A stretch of DNA of 9,611 bases from Candidatus Berkelbacteria bacterium (GTDB lineage Bacteria; Patescibacteriota; UBA1384; CAILIB01), in assembly GCA_020058355.1 (NCBI GenBank), contig JAGVEG010000021.1, forward strand, positions 1-9,611, read 5' to 3'. The notes under the pieces were generated by a model, which did no database searches, was not told the origin of the DNA, and saw only the letters and a program-made list of their open reading frames with translations. Both the position numbers and the translations under genes were made by a program. Position 1 is the stretch's first letter. Each line of letters begins with the position of its first letter. Shown here piece after piece: positions 1 to 6,682 of this stretch.

Positions 1-222
1 ATTGTAACGGCAGATCACGGCAATGCAGAAGTCAATATTGATCAGGAAACCGGCGAGAAACATACCGCACATACAAGTAATCTTGTTCCTTGCATTATCG
101 TCGGCCACCCCTGTGAGCTACGTGCTTCTGGAGATCTGACCGATCTTGCACCAACTACACTGGAGCTACTCGGTATTGAAAAGCCAGAGGTGATGACAGG
201 TAGTAGTCTACTTGCTGCTTAA
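1..222 (+). CDS. gpmI: 2,3-bisphosphoglycerate-independent phosphoglycerate mutase, C-terminal 73 residues (5' end outside window)
   Basis: This is the 3' end of a gene that begins before the window. The enzyme interconverts 3- and 2-phosphoglycerate in cytoplasmic glycolysis, using two bound Mn ions. The visible part opens with the family motif TADHGNAE, whose Asp and His are metal ligands in characterised members. It continues through the HTAHT motif near residue 22, which supplies another metal-binding His, and then a typical VP-I-VG strand. The end, with TGSSLLAA before a TAA stop, is normal for the family, so the C-terminus looks complete. The cofactor-independent type points to a bacterial gene of the gpmI class. 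It converges on the photolyase gene across 43 bp. I see no strong terminator there, only the 10-base palindrome TGTGCGCACA at 234-243. Confidence 0.95.
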   Translation: MVTADHGNAEVNIDQETGEKHTAHTSNLVPCIIVGHPCELRASGDLTDLAPTTLELLGIEKPEVMTGSSLLAA

Positions 223-265
223 GCCGCGGAAGATGTGCGCACAGCGCGCCACTGCTCGAAGAACG

Positions 266-1621
266 TTAATGATTTTTTGTAACACGTTCGATATACTCGT
301 GGATCGGAAACTTCTTTGTAATCCCTCCGGCGGTCATGGCACGGATAAGTCCTTGCACCGGTCGCTGAAACCACGGACGGTCATGCAGGCCGCCAATACT
401 CCAGGCAATGCCGACATAGCCATTCGGATCGCGGCCATCGAGTTGATAGCGGTCGTTTAGAAATATAGCGTGCGCCAATGCCTCTTCTGGTGTTGCTGAC
501 CAGAGGAGAATTTGTTTTGCCCAGTACATGCGCAGGTAGCCATGCATGGTGCCATCCTGGGTGAGTTGTTGCTGGGCTGCATTCCAGATTGGATCATGGG
601 TTTGAGCCTGTTCAAGCTGCTCGCGAGTATAGAGCTGCTCGCGAGGATCATCTCGATGTTCATTCAGGGTCTTTTGCGCCCACGAGGGAAGACCTGCAAA
701 CGAATCGTAGTGTGGATTATAGAAGCAGAAGTTATCAGCAAGCTCGCGGCGCACGATTAATTCTTCGAGAAAATCCTCCTTATCGGTTTCGGGGGCGGTG
801 CTTACTTGTACAGAAAGAGCAATATGCTGGGCGCTCAGTTGCCCGAAGTGCAGATAGGGAGAAAGTTGTGATTGCGCAGTACGGGCAGGATTATTGCGAT
901 GTGTAGCATAGCCGGTGAGGCGCTCGGCAATAAAGCGATTGAGTGCTTGCTGTGCTGCCTGCTCGCCAGGTGTACACCATAGCACTGCGGGAACACTATG
1001 GTCATAGGTGAGTGAGCGTTCAATCCGTTCCCAGTCCGTTGAAGGGACGGTGGGGGAGGTGAAAGTGGTGAGCTCTGGAAATGGCGTAAGAAAATCTGCT
1101 AAGTGCCGCGTAATCTTAGGACGGAATGTGGCTGCTGCCCATTCTTGTTTTGGGGAAGCGACCCATGTTGGGACACAGTTGTGGGCATCCACCTCAAAAA
1201 AGGGAATAGTGAGAGATGTCGCGATTGCATCGCGCCAGTGGCGACCAACGCGTAGCGGTGAAAAGTCAGTGAAGAGCGCTCCGATCCTATTTCTTTCGCA
1301 GTAGTTGATGACTTCATGGGGCGGTTCCCCGAGCAGGAGGATAAATGGAATGCCGTGACGTGCAAGTGCCTGCTCTACTTCACGAAGCCCCTTGAGCATA
1401 AATGAGTATTGTCGTTCGGTAGCCCCAAGAAACGAAGGAGCAAGACAAAAGACTACAGAAAGTGCGGTGCTCTGTTGCCGGGCGTATTCTGCGGCGGCCA
1501 AGAGGGCCCAGTTATGATTGACGCGCTGATCGCGAGACATCCAATAGACAACACCTCCTTCGGCATAGGTGTGAGGAGTAAGACGTCGAATGCGAGTGAG
1601 TGCGTTTGGTGGGAGTGTCAT
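266..1621 (-). CDS. phr: Class II CPD photolyase (deoxyribodipyrimidine photolyase)
   Basis: Light-driven flavoenzyme that splits UV-induced cyclobutane pyrimidine dimers in DNA. At 451 residues it has the usual length of the class. The N-terminal photolyase domain begins with the class II hallmark YWMSRDQR (residues 26-33) followed by NHNWAL. The C-terminal FAD domain has ELIVRRELADNFCFYNP (287-303) and DPNGYVGIAWSIGGLHDRPW (398-417), both highly characteristic of class II rather than class I enzymes or cryptochromes. It ends normally with a basic helix. The ATG at 1621 places the N-terminus as expected. Just upstream is AGGACT-ATG, but the AGGA lies only 2 nt from the start, too close for a usual ribosome site. 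The gene diverges from the unknown membrane protein at 1665 and converges with gpmI. A role beside carotenoid genes in tolerance of light is inferred. Confidence 0.96.
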   Translation of the reverse strand: MTLPPNALTRIRRLTPHTYAEGGVVYWMSRDQRVNHNWALLAAAEYARQQSTALSVVFCLAPSFLGATERQYSFMLKGLREVEQALARHGIPFILLLGEPPHEVINYCERNRIGALFTDFSPLRVGRHWRDAIATSLTIPFFEVDAHNCVPTWVASPKQEWAAATFRPKITRHLADFLTPFPELTTFTSPTVPSTDWERIERSLTYDHSVPAVLWCTPGEQAAQQALNRFIAERLTGYATHRNNPARTAQSQLSPYLHFGQLSAQHIALSVQVSTAPETDKEDFLEELIVRRELADNFCFYNPHYDSFAGLPSWAQKTLNEHRDDPREQLYTREQLEQAQTHDPIWNAAQQQLTQDGTMHGYLRMYWAKQILLWSATPEEALAHAIFLNDRYQLDGRDPNGYVGIAWSIGGLHDRPWFQRPVQGLIRAMTAGGITKKFPIHEYIERVTKNH

Positions 1622-1664
1622 AGTCCTACAGTAGCAATTTTTTCTCTATACTGAATCCATACAT
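1622..1664. promoter_or_regulatory. Divergent intergenic region with candidate -10 elements for both flanking genes
   Basis: This 43-bp A/T-rich spacer must contain or lie close to the promoters of the photolyase gene (-) and the membrane-anchored protein gene (+). On the plus strand TATACT (1647-1652) is a five-of-six match to the -10 consensus. It ends 12 nt before the ATG at 1665, which would give a leader of only about 5 nt. On the minus strand the candidates are TATAGA (1650-1645) and TACTGT (1633-1628), the latter ending 6 nt before the photolyase ATG. No recognisable -35 lies at 16-18 bp from any of them. The assignment rests only on the -10-like hexamers and the gene layout. Confidence 0.35.
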
Positions 1665-2564
1665 ATGTTTTCACGAAAGCGCACCCGTCTTCCTCGAGTA
1701 TTTAGTCCAGCCGTGAGTCGGTCGGAGTTTGTGGCAGGGTTCTTTCTTGTACTTTCAATTAGTTTTCTCTTTTGGTTGTCTCAGTTGACGCTCGGTGATC
1801 GAGCGCGTGATACACAGGCAAAGACAACGCTCTTGGCCATGAGTGTCAGTATTGATCAATTTGAGGAAGTGCGACGGGGGGTTATTAGTAATCTCCCTGG
1901 TGAAGGAACCGACGCACTGACCGATGCGCCGCTTGCGAGCACGCTCGATGACTTATTTAGCGAGAGCCCCCAGGAGAATTCGCTCGTATACGCAGGAACT
2001 ATTCCCGAAGTACCGGGATCAGACTACCGCTTCCAGTATTATGTTCCGGAGACACCAGCTACTGGGATACGGGAGATTGCGTTTACGGATAAGTATTTAC
2101 TGTTTACAAATCTCGTTGAGCAACGAGGAACGTATTTTGTCGTTACTAGTAAGCGGAGTCAAAGTACAACACAGCGCGATCCCAGCCTCACCACCCTTAC
2201 ATTTAGTTCGTGCGAGCAGCAAGAAGGTGCTCCAACAAAGATTACGATACAGAGTCAAAAGGATGGTACGCGGCAGCAGTCTATTGAAATCGTACGCAAT
2301 AGTATAGGTACTATAGATGTCTTGCCAGGAAATTATCGCATCCGATTCCCAACCAAGGGAGTAATTCCTTCGCGTATCTATGGCACGAGTGAAGAGGGTC
2401 AGGAGGGGCGTGAATGCACGGGAGAGCAACTACCTGGCACCGTTCCTGGCCTTGGCCTCCCACTTGGATTCATTGATGTGACAATTCCCGGTCCAATTAC
2501 GAGCTTTTCAAGTAGGTTGATTACGAATGAAGAGCTCCTCGTGAACGGGAAGCCAGTACGATAA
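1665..2564 (+). CDS. Unknown protein with N-terminal membrane anchor and beta-rich outer domain
   Basis: I do not recognise this family. The 299-residue protein starts with a strongly basic segment (residues 4-11 include R4, K5, R6, R8 and R11). A single hydrophobic helix follows at about 22-43, with no later membrane segment, so it is predicted to be a signal-anchored protein with its bulk outside the cytoplasm. Residues 45-75 are helical and polar, possibly a membrane-proximal stalk. The rest is rich in Thr, Ser, Tyr and alternating hydrophobic residues, suggesting beta structure. Two Cys (183 and 251) could form a disulfide. A stretch near 215-229 (IDVLPGNYRIRF) recalls a strand-turn-strand of Ig or carboxypeptidase-regulatory-like folds, but this is only a resemblance. 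The start ATG follows a TATACT box closely and has no Shine-Dalgarno. The 3' end overlaps the opposing cruF gene by 44 bp. Coding is supported by length, clean composition and the absence of any competing gene on the other strand. Confidence 0.8.
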   Translation: MFSRKRTRLPRVFSPAVSRSEFVAGFFLVLSISFLFWLSQLTLGDRARDTQAKTTLLAMSVSIDQFEEVRRGVISNLPGEGTDALTDAPLASTLDDLFSESPQENSLVYAGTIPEVPGSDYRFQYYVPETPATGIREIAFTDKYLLFTNLVEQRGTYFVVTSKRSQSTTQRDPSLTTLTFSSCEQQEGAPTKITIQSQKDGTRQQSIEIVRNSIGTIDVLPGNYRIRFPTKGVIPSRIYGTSEEGQEGRECTGEQLPGTVPGLGLPLGFIDVTIPGPITSFSSRLITNEELLVNGKPVR

Positions 2565-3270
2565 TTGCGATAAAGAGAATTAGGCCAAGGAAGCTGGGGA
2601 ACCAAAGACCAAGCCACCAGCAGGCACCGCTCCAGAAAGCGAGCATAAGCAGTAAGCTGGTACTCGCCCGCAGATCAATCACACGATCCTGCAGAAAAGA
2701 TCGTGCAACAATCCCGCACGCGATACCACTGAAGAACCAGCCGAGAAAGTTGGTTACTGGTACGTCAAAGTAGCTACCAGGATGGCGGAAGCTCCACATG
2801 TCGAGCTGGACTGCAGCTGGGTCGAGCATAAGGTCAACCAGTACAACACCAAGTGCAGTACCAATAATGCGCTTCCACCAGTGTTTCGTGAGGTGCATGG
2901 AGAGTGCTAGGCACCCAACAAAAAGAGGAATCCAGGAGAAGGGCACGTTCCAAGGAACAAGATCAAAGACTTTATAGCCAATGCGCTCACCATAGTTAAA
3001 GAATCCGTACGGAAAGCCGGTGGTAATTGAGCTTGCTTCGATAGCGAGGGCATAGATCGAGAGAAAAACTCCGAGGAGGAGCTGTTGTTTGCTTCGAAGA
3101 AACCAGATAAGACAGGGGGCAGCAAAACCGAGAATTGCCAGTTGACCCACCTGACTAAAGTTATCGGTATCTTGGAATCGCACCGGAAAATAGGCACCAA
3201 AAAAGAGTATCGGGGCAAGGAGGTAGATCCAGTGCGGAAGCGTGGTAGAGTGGATAGGTGAATACGACAT
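2521..3270 (-). CDS. cruF: CruF-type carotenoid 1,2-hydratase (carotenoid biosynthesis membrane protein)
   Basis: Integral membrane protein of 249 residues, with about eight hydrophobic segments spread from residue 13 to 241. It matches the CruF/bisanhydrobacterioruberin hydratase family, which adds water across terminal double bonds of acyclic carotenoid ends. Diagnostic stretches are E78 with TGFPYGFFNYG (84-94), DLMLDPAAVQLDMW (146-159) and YFDVPVTNFLGWF (167-179). In haloarchaea this family completes bacterioruberin synthesis after the lycopene elongase; in cyanobacteria and Deinococcus relatives it acts on other carotenoid ends. The neighbouring elongase favours the C50 reading. The ATG at 3270 has no Shine-Dalgarno upstream, and only 20 bp separate it from the preferred start of the divergent elongase gene, so each promoter must lie at least partly inside the opposite gene. 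The 3' end overlaps the convergent unknown gene by 44 bp. The C-terminus is a short basic tail (SRSRGALHS). The substrate is inferred. Confidence 0.87.
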   Translation of the reverse strand: MSYSPIHSTTLPHWIYLLAPILFFGAYFPVRFQDTDNFSQVGQLAILGFAAPCLIWFLRSKQQLLLGVFLSIYALAIEASSITTGFPYGFFNYGERIGYKVFDLVPWNVPFSWIPLFVGCLALSMHLTKHWWKRIIGTALGVVLVDLMLDPAAVQLDMWSFRHPGSYFDVPVTNFLGWFFSGIACGIVARSFLQDRVIDLRASTSLLLMLAFWSGACWWLGLWFPSFLGLILFIAIIVLASRSRGALHS

Positions 3271-3290
3271 ATGCTTCTACCATCCCACGA

Positions 3291-4139
3291 ATGCAGCAGC
3301 TGATCCAGATCAGTCGGCCTCGTTTTTGGATCTATTTGTTCGGACCGTTTGTGCTCGGAGTGATTGCGGGACTTCCTTCGTTCAGTCAACTGCCAGAATG
3401 GCGTGTGGGCATTTGGGCACTCCTATTTCTGTTCCCTGCAAACTTTATGGTGTATGCCGTGAACGACCTTGCCGACTGGGACACTGATCAGCACAACCCA
3501 AAGAAGCAGGGGTATGAGCAAGGTGCTCGGCCTGAGTATCACGCTACTATTCGGACACAGCTGATCATCATTACCATTCTACTGGCCTGCGCTGTTGCGC
3601 TGAGCCCGCAGCTCTGGTGGTTGGTACTTGGGTTTATTGTATTGGGGCTTGGCTATTCGTATCCGCCCCTTCGGTTTAAGGCGCGCCCATTTCTTGATGC
3701 GCTGAGTAATATCTTTTACGCCTTCCCAGGTTTTCTTGGGTATATCTTGGTGAGTGGCCAATATCCAAATCCCTGGATTGTGTTTGCTGCGCTTTGCTGG
3801 TGTGCGGCTATGCATGCATTTTCAGCGGTGCCTGATATCACCGCTGACGCAAAAGCAGACCTCGCTACGGTGGCAACGCGGCTTGGTGTGCGAGGAACGA
3901 CGATTACCTGCATGACAGCCTATCTCCTTGCATACGGCATTACCGCCTGGCAATCAGCAACGCTGACAGGGTGGGTAGTACTTGCTTTTCTTGGGGTTGG
4001 ATACTTCTTATTGTTGGTACCGGTTGTACGCGCTGGTACCGAGGAAGCTGCGTTTAAGGTGTACCGCTGGTTCCCATTAGTAAACGCAACTTCGGGAATG
4101 ATCCTCACCCTCTGGGTGCTTACCTGGCGCTTGTTCTAG
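3291..4139 (+). CDS. lyeJ: UbiA-family prenyltransferase, probable lycopene elongase (LyeJ/CrtEb type)
   Basis: Membrane prenyltransferase of 282 residues from this start, with about eight or nine hydrophobic helices. Both Asp-rich diphosphate/Mg sites of the UbiA superfamily are intact: N58-D59-x2-D62-x-D64-x-D66 and D182-x3-D186-x3-D190. SRPRFW near the N-terminus (residues 8-13) and YSYPPLRFKARPFLD (122-136) are typical of the lycopene elongase group, which attaches C5 units from DMAPP to C-2 of lycopene ends and may hydrate C-1. The adjacent cruF, and crtB and crtI beyond, support this over quinone or chlorophyll-type UbiA enzymes. A longer form starting at GTG 3258 is possible, but it would overlap the 5' end of cruF by 13 bp and add 11 residues not needed by the family; ATG 3291 is preferred. 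Neither start has a clear Shine-Dalgarno. TATGCT at 3269-3274 is a weak -10 candidate. The gene ends at the terminator at 4140. Confidence 0.87.
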   Translation: MQQLIQISRPRFWIYLFGPFVLGVIAGLPSFSQLPEWRVGIWALLFLFPANFMVYAVNDLADWDTDQHNPKKQGYEQGARPEYHATIRTQLIIITILLACAVALSPQLWWLVLGFIVLGLGYSYPPLRFKARPFLDALSNIFYAFPGFLGYILVSGQYPNPWIVFAALCWCAAMHAFSAVPDITADAKADLATVATRLGVRGTTITCMTAYLLAYGITAWQSATLTGWVVLAFLGVGYFLLLVPVVRAGTEEAAFKVYRWFPLVNATSGMILTLWVLTWRLF

Positions 4140-4171
4140 AAAAGAACCCCGAGGAATCGGGGTTCTTTTTT
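4140..4171 (+). terminator. Rho-independent terminator after lyeJ
   Basis: A perfect 13-bp stem, AAAAGAACCCCGA (4140-4152) paired with TCGGGGTTCTTTT (4157-4169), closes on a GGAA tetraloop. The run of six T (4166-4171) follows the G/C core. It begins one base after the lyeJ TAG. Because the upstream arm starts with AAAA, it could also stop transcription arriving on the minus strand from the crt operon, though the U-tract in that direction is only four bases long. Confidence 0.93.
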
Positions 4172-4297
4172 GTCTATTCTGAAAGACTAATCTGCTTATG
4201 AAGCACTCCTTTTACCAACTAAGCCCAGCGAGAGAATTCCGAGACCTTTTTGGGTGTAGTCGAGGAATTCTCGAGATGGGCTTCTCGAAATGAGCTT
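4172..4297. other. Gene-free spacer between lyeJ terminator and crtI 3' end
   Basis: Between the convergent lyeJ and crtI genes lie 126 bp without a supportable gene. The stretch holds the inverted repeat listed separately (4221-4283) and a near-duplicate 11-mer: GGGCTTCTCGA at 4278-4288 and GAGCTTCTAGA at 4292-4302, 9 of 11 identical, 14 bp apart, the second copy spanning the crtI stop codon. I see no clear promoter in it. Confidence 0.6.
4221..4283. repeat. Imperfect 20-bp inverted repeat with 23-nt loop downstream of crtI
   Basis: The left arm (4221-4240, starting AAGCCCA and ending GAGAATTCC) and the right arm (4264-4283, starting GGAATTCTC and ending TGGGCTT) are complementary at 17 of 20 positions. 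The mismatches cluster between the outer 7-bp and inner 9-bp blocks. The right arm contains the palindrome TCTCGAGA (4269-4276). On the crt transcript the hairpin would begin about 14 nt after the crtI stop. It is not followed by a T-run in either direction, so it is not a standard terminator. It could be a 3'-end stabilising structure, a protein site or a mobile-element remnant. Confidence 0.7.
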
Positions 4298-5815
4298 CTA
4301 GAGAGAGGTAAGCGGCTGGCGAGACTTATTGCCGATAATCCGCTTGTAGACCGTTTCTGCAGAAATCAGACAGATCGGCATACCGATGCCAGGATTAGTG
4401 CCAGCACCAACATAATAGAGGTCACGTACCTTTGGATGGAAGTTATTGGGGCGGAAAATCGCCGTCTGCATCAGGGTGTGAGCGAGGCCAAGGCCAGAGC
4501 CACCGAGACTGTGGTAGTCCCGTTTGAAATCCTTGATTGAGTAGGTTTGCTCAACAACAATACGTTCCGCAAGATCAGGAATCTCAAAGTCCTTGGCAAT
4601 GAGGGCAATCATCTTCTGCTTGTACTCCTCGAGGAAGGTGTCGTCGTACTCAAGTTTCGTTGAGATAGGGACAAGCAAGAAGAGATTCTCGTGGTCGGCA
4701 GGTGCAACACTGGGATCGGTGGTGCTTGGTGCACAGAGGTAATAGGATGGCCTATCAATCCACTTTGGATCGTGGAAAAGCGCATCAAATCCCTCTTTCC
4801 ATTGGTCGGGGAATACGAGGTTGTGATGAGTCAGCTGCGGCAGCTTACCCTTCACGCCAAGGTAGAGAATGAATCCTGAAGGTGCAAGTACACGACTTTC
4901 CCAGTAGGCATCAGACTTCTGGCGGTATTCAGTTGGAAGAAGCTTGGTGTCAGTGTGGTGGACGTCAGCATTACTCACCACAATATCGGCGTGGAGCTCG
5001 GTTCCATCAGCAAGACGGACCCCGGTAGCCTTACCGTCAGTAATGAGAATTGACTGCACTTCGGTGTTGGTGCGAATGACGGTACCGTGCTTCTCGGCAA
5101 TACGGACCAGCGACTCAATAATGGTGTAAATACCGCCCATTGGATACCACACTCCCATTTCAAAATCGATGAAGCTGAGGAGATTATAAAGAGCAGGGGT
5201 CTCATAGGGAGAAGTGCCCAAGAAAACCATTTGGTATTCCAGAATCTGCTGAAGCATCGGATTTTTGAAGTACCGAGAAACATACTTGTGCATCGACTCA
5301 AAAACGTGCAACTTACTTCCCTCAATCAGGGTGTACCAGTTGAAGAGGTCGCTCGGTTTATCAAACTGGCGATACATGAATGACTCTTTGGCGATCTCAT
5401 ACTGGTAGCCGCTTGAAGCAAGGTATTTGGTGAGTTTCTTGCTGCTTCCGGGCTCGAGCTCCTCAAAGAGGACGTTGTCACGACTTACATCAGAGTGCAG
5501 ATCAACCGCGCGGTTGTTCTGATCACGGAAAATAATGCGGTACGAAGGATCGAGTCTACGTAAATCAAGGTGCTTGTTCACGTCCTCGCCCACCAGGTTG
5601 TACCAATGCTCGAAGACATCGGGCATGAGGTACCATGACGGTCCTTTGTCAAAACGGAAGCCATCCTTGGTAATGAGATTGGCACGTCCACCGGGTAGGG
5701 GATTTTTCTCAAGAACAGTTACCGCAATACCCTTCTTGGCAAGCATTCCTGCAAGGCCAAGGCCACCAATTCCTGATCCAATGATGATCGCAGTTTGGGG
5801 AGGTGATTGAGTCAT
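4298..5815 (-). CDS. crtI: CrtI-type phytoene desaturase
   Basis: FAD-dependent carotenoid desaturase of 505 residues, the usual size for the family. It introduces double bonds into phytoene, commonly leading to lycopene, at the membrane surface. The N-terminal Rossmann motif is intact (G13-S-G15-I-G17-G18), with E36 at the end of the second strand for ribose binding and PGGRA at 41-45. DKGPSWYLMPDVFEHW (about 57-72) is a typical CrtI segment. The C-terminal signature YYVGAGTNPGIGMPICLISAE starts at residue 467. It is the last gene of the operon, 9 bp after the crtB stop, with no Shine-Dalgarno in the gap, so translation probably depends on coupling or another mode of initiation. CrtI and the 3,4-desaturase CrtD are homologous. 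I choose CrtI because it adjoins crtB and is the only desaturase in view, but the number of desaturation steps cannot be read from sequence. Confidence 0.93.
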   Translation of the reverse strand: MTQSPPQTAIIIGSGIGGLGLAGMLAKKGIAVTVLEKNPLPGGRANLITKDGFRFDKGPSWYLMPDVFEHWYNLVGEDVNKHLDLRRLDPSYRIIFRDQNNRAVDLHSDVSRDNVLFEELEPGSSKKLTKYLASSGYQYEIAKESFMYRQFDKPSDLFNWYTLIEGSKLHVFESMHKYVSRYFKNPMLQQILEYQMVFLGTSPYETPALYNLLSFIDFEMGVWYPMGGIYTIIESLVRIAEKHGTVIRTNTEVQSILITDGKATGVRLADGTELHADIVVSNADVHHTDTKLLPTEYRQKSDAYWESRVLAPSGFILYLGVKGKLPQLTHHNLVFPDQWKEGFDALFHDPKWIDRPSYYLCAPSTTDPSVAPADHENLFLLVPISTKLEYDDTFLEEYKQKMIALIAKDFEIPDLAERIVVEQTYSIKDFKRDYHSLGGSGLGLAHTLMQTAIFRPNNFHPKVRDLYYVGAGTNPGIGMPICLISAETVYKRIIGNKSRQPLTSL

Positions 5816-5824
5816 GGGAGCGTG

Positions 5825-6682
5825 TTAGCGAGTGGTGAGGGTGAGGAGTAGCTTTTGCCAGTCCGGTACGCGTGCGCGGTGGTGGAAAACGTCATACTGG
5901 TTGACCTCTATCTTATCGAGAATTGTTTTGTAGAGGCGGTGGGCAAGGCGGACGGGGCGCTGGCCGTCAGGGTGGAGAAGATTGATGCCAGGGAGGGCGA
6001 GCTCGTAGAGGGCACGAGTACGGGCAATTTCATATTCCATGAGGTGATGCCAGCGTTGATCGAGAATTCCCTGTGCGATATGGTCTTCGGTGACCTGGAA
6101 TTGGTAGAGATCTTCTTGGGGAAGGTAGATGCGACCGCGTTGATGATAATCGGCGTGAACGTCACGAAGGAAGTTCGTCATTTGAAAGGCTTCAGCAAGC
6201 GCGCGTGCCGCGGGGAGCGCTTCTTCAATGACGCCACTTTGCGTCCCGATAATATAGGTCATCATGTAGCCAACGGCAGTAGCAGATCCAAACATGTAGT
6301 GCTCCAAATCCTTGTAGGTCGCGTAGCGGTCCTGGGTCAGGTCTGCTTCCATAGCATCAAGAAAGGCCAGGGTGTAGAGCGGGGGGATGCCATAGGCATA
6401 TACGGTATCATGCATGGCGCGATGAACCGGCTCAACACTGCTGTGCGTAACGAGGGTTTCTTGCCAAGATGTCCGGTAATTGAGAAGCGCATTACTTGGT
6501 GCACTATGCGGACTGTCGACAAACTCATCAGGAAGTCTCACAAATCCGTACAGCGCAAAGGTTGCCTCGCGCATGCGGGCCGGAAAGAGCTTAGTGGAGC
6601 GGTAGTAGTTAGTAGCAAACTGCTTCGTGATAGCTTCCGCCTCACGGTAGTCGTTTCGTGTGGCGATAATGGGGGTGCTCAT
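5825..6682 (-). CDS. crtB: Phytoene synthase (squalene/phytoene synthase family)
   Basis: Condenses two GGPP molecules head to head into 15-cis-phytoene, the first committed step to C40 carotenoids. At 285 residues it is a normal length. Both Mg-binding Asp motifs are present: D52-EFV-D56 in an ALYGFVRLPDEFVD context and D174-VHA-D178 in NFLRDVHADYHQRGRIYLP, the second being strongly diagnostic of the family. Next to crtI and an isoprenyl synthase, phytoene rather than squalene synthase is the natural reading. The start codon ATG overlaps the stop of the preceding gene as ATGA (6682-6679), indicating translational coupling. No Shine-Dalgarno precedes it. The opposite strand happens to stay open along nearly the whole gene, which is a shadow of this coding sequence. 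Confidence 0.95.
   Translation of the reverse strand: MSTPIIATRNDYREAEAITKQFATNYYRSTKLFPARMREATFALYGFVRLPDEFVDSPHSAPSNALLNYRTSWQETLVTHSSVEPVHRAMHDTVYAYGIPPLYTLAFLDAMEADLTQDRYATYKDLEHYMFGSATAVGYMMTYIIGTQSGVIEEALPAARALAEAFQMTNFLRDVHADYHQRGRIYLPQEDLYQFQVTEDHIAQGILDQRWHHLMEYEIARTRALYELALPGINLLHPDGQRPVRLAHRLYKTILDKIEVNQYDVFHHRARVPDWQKLLLTLTTR

Noticed and set aside
234..243. Palindrome TGTGCGCACA after gpmI, a possible terminator stem
   Set aside because: It has no loop for an RNA hairpin, and the nearest T-run (273-278) is 30 nt away inside the photolyase coding region.
4172..4226. tRNA-Met-like look on the minus strand: TTAGTTGGTA like a D-loop, TTCATAA like an anticodon loop, TTCAGAAT like a T-loop
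   Set aside because: The anticodon stem has only three sound pairs, the D stem is about three pairs, and no acceptor stem can be formed. It is probably a chance likeness, or at most a decayed relic.
4234..4276. Adjacent GAATTC and CTCGAG sites suggesting a vector linker
   Set aside because: They fall inside an imperfect inverted repeat in otherwise continuous sequence and no vector-like sequence flanks them.
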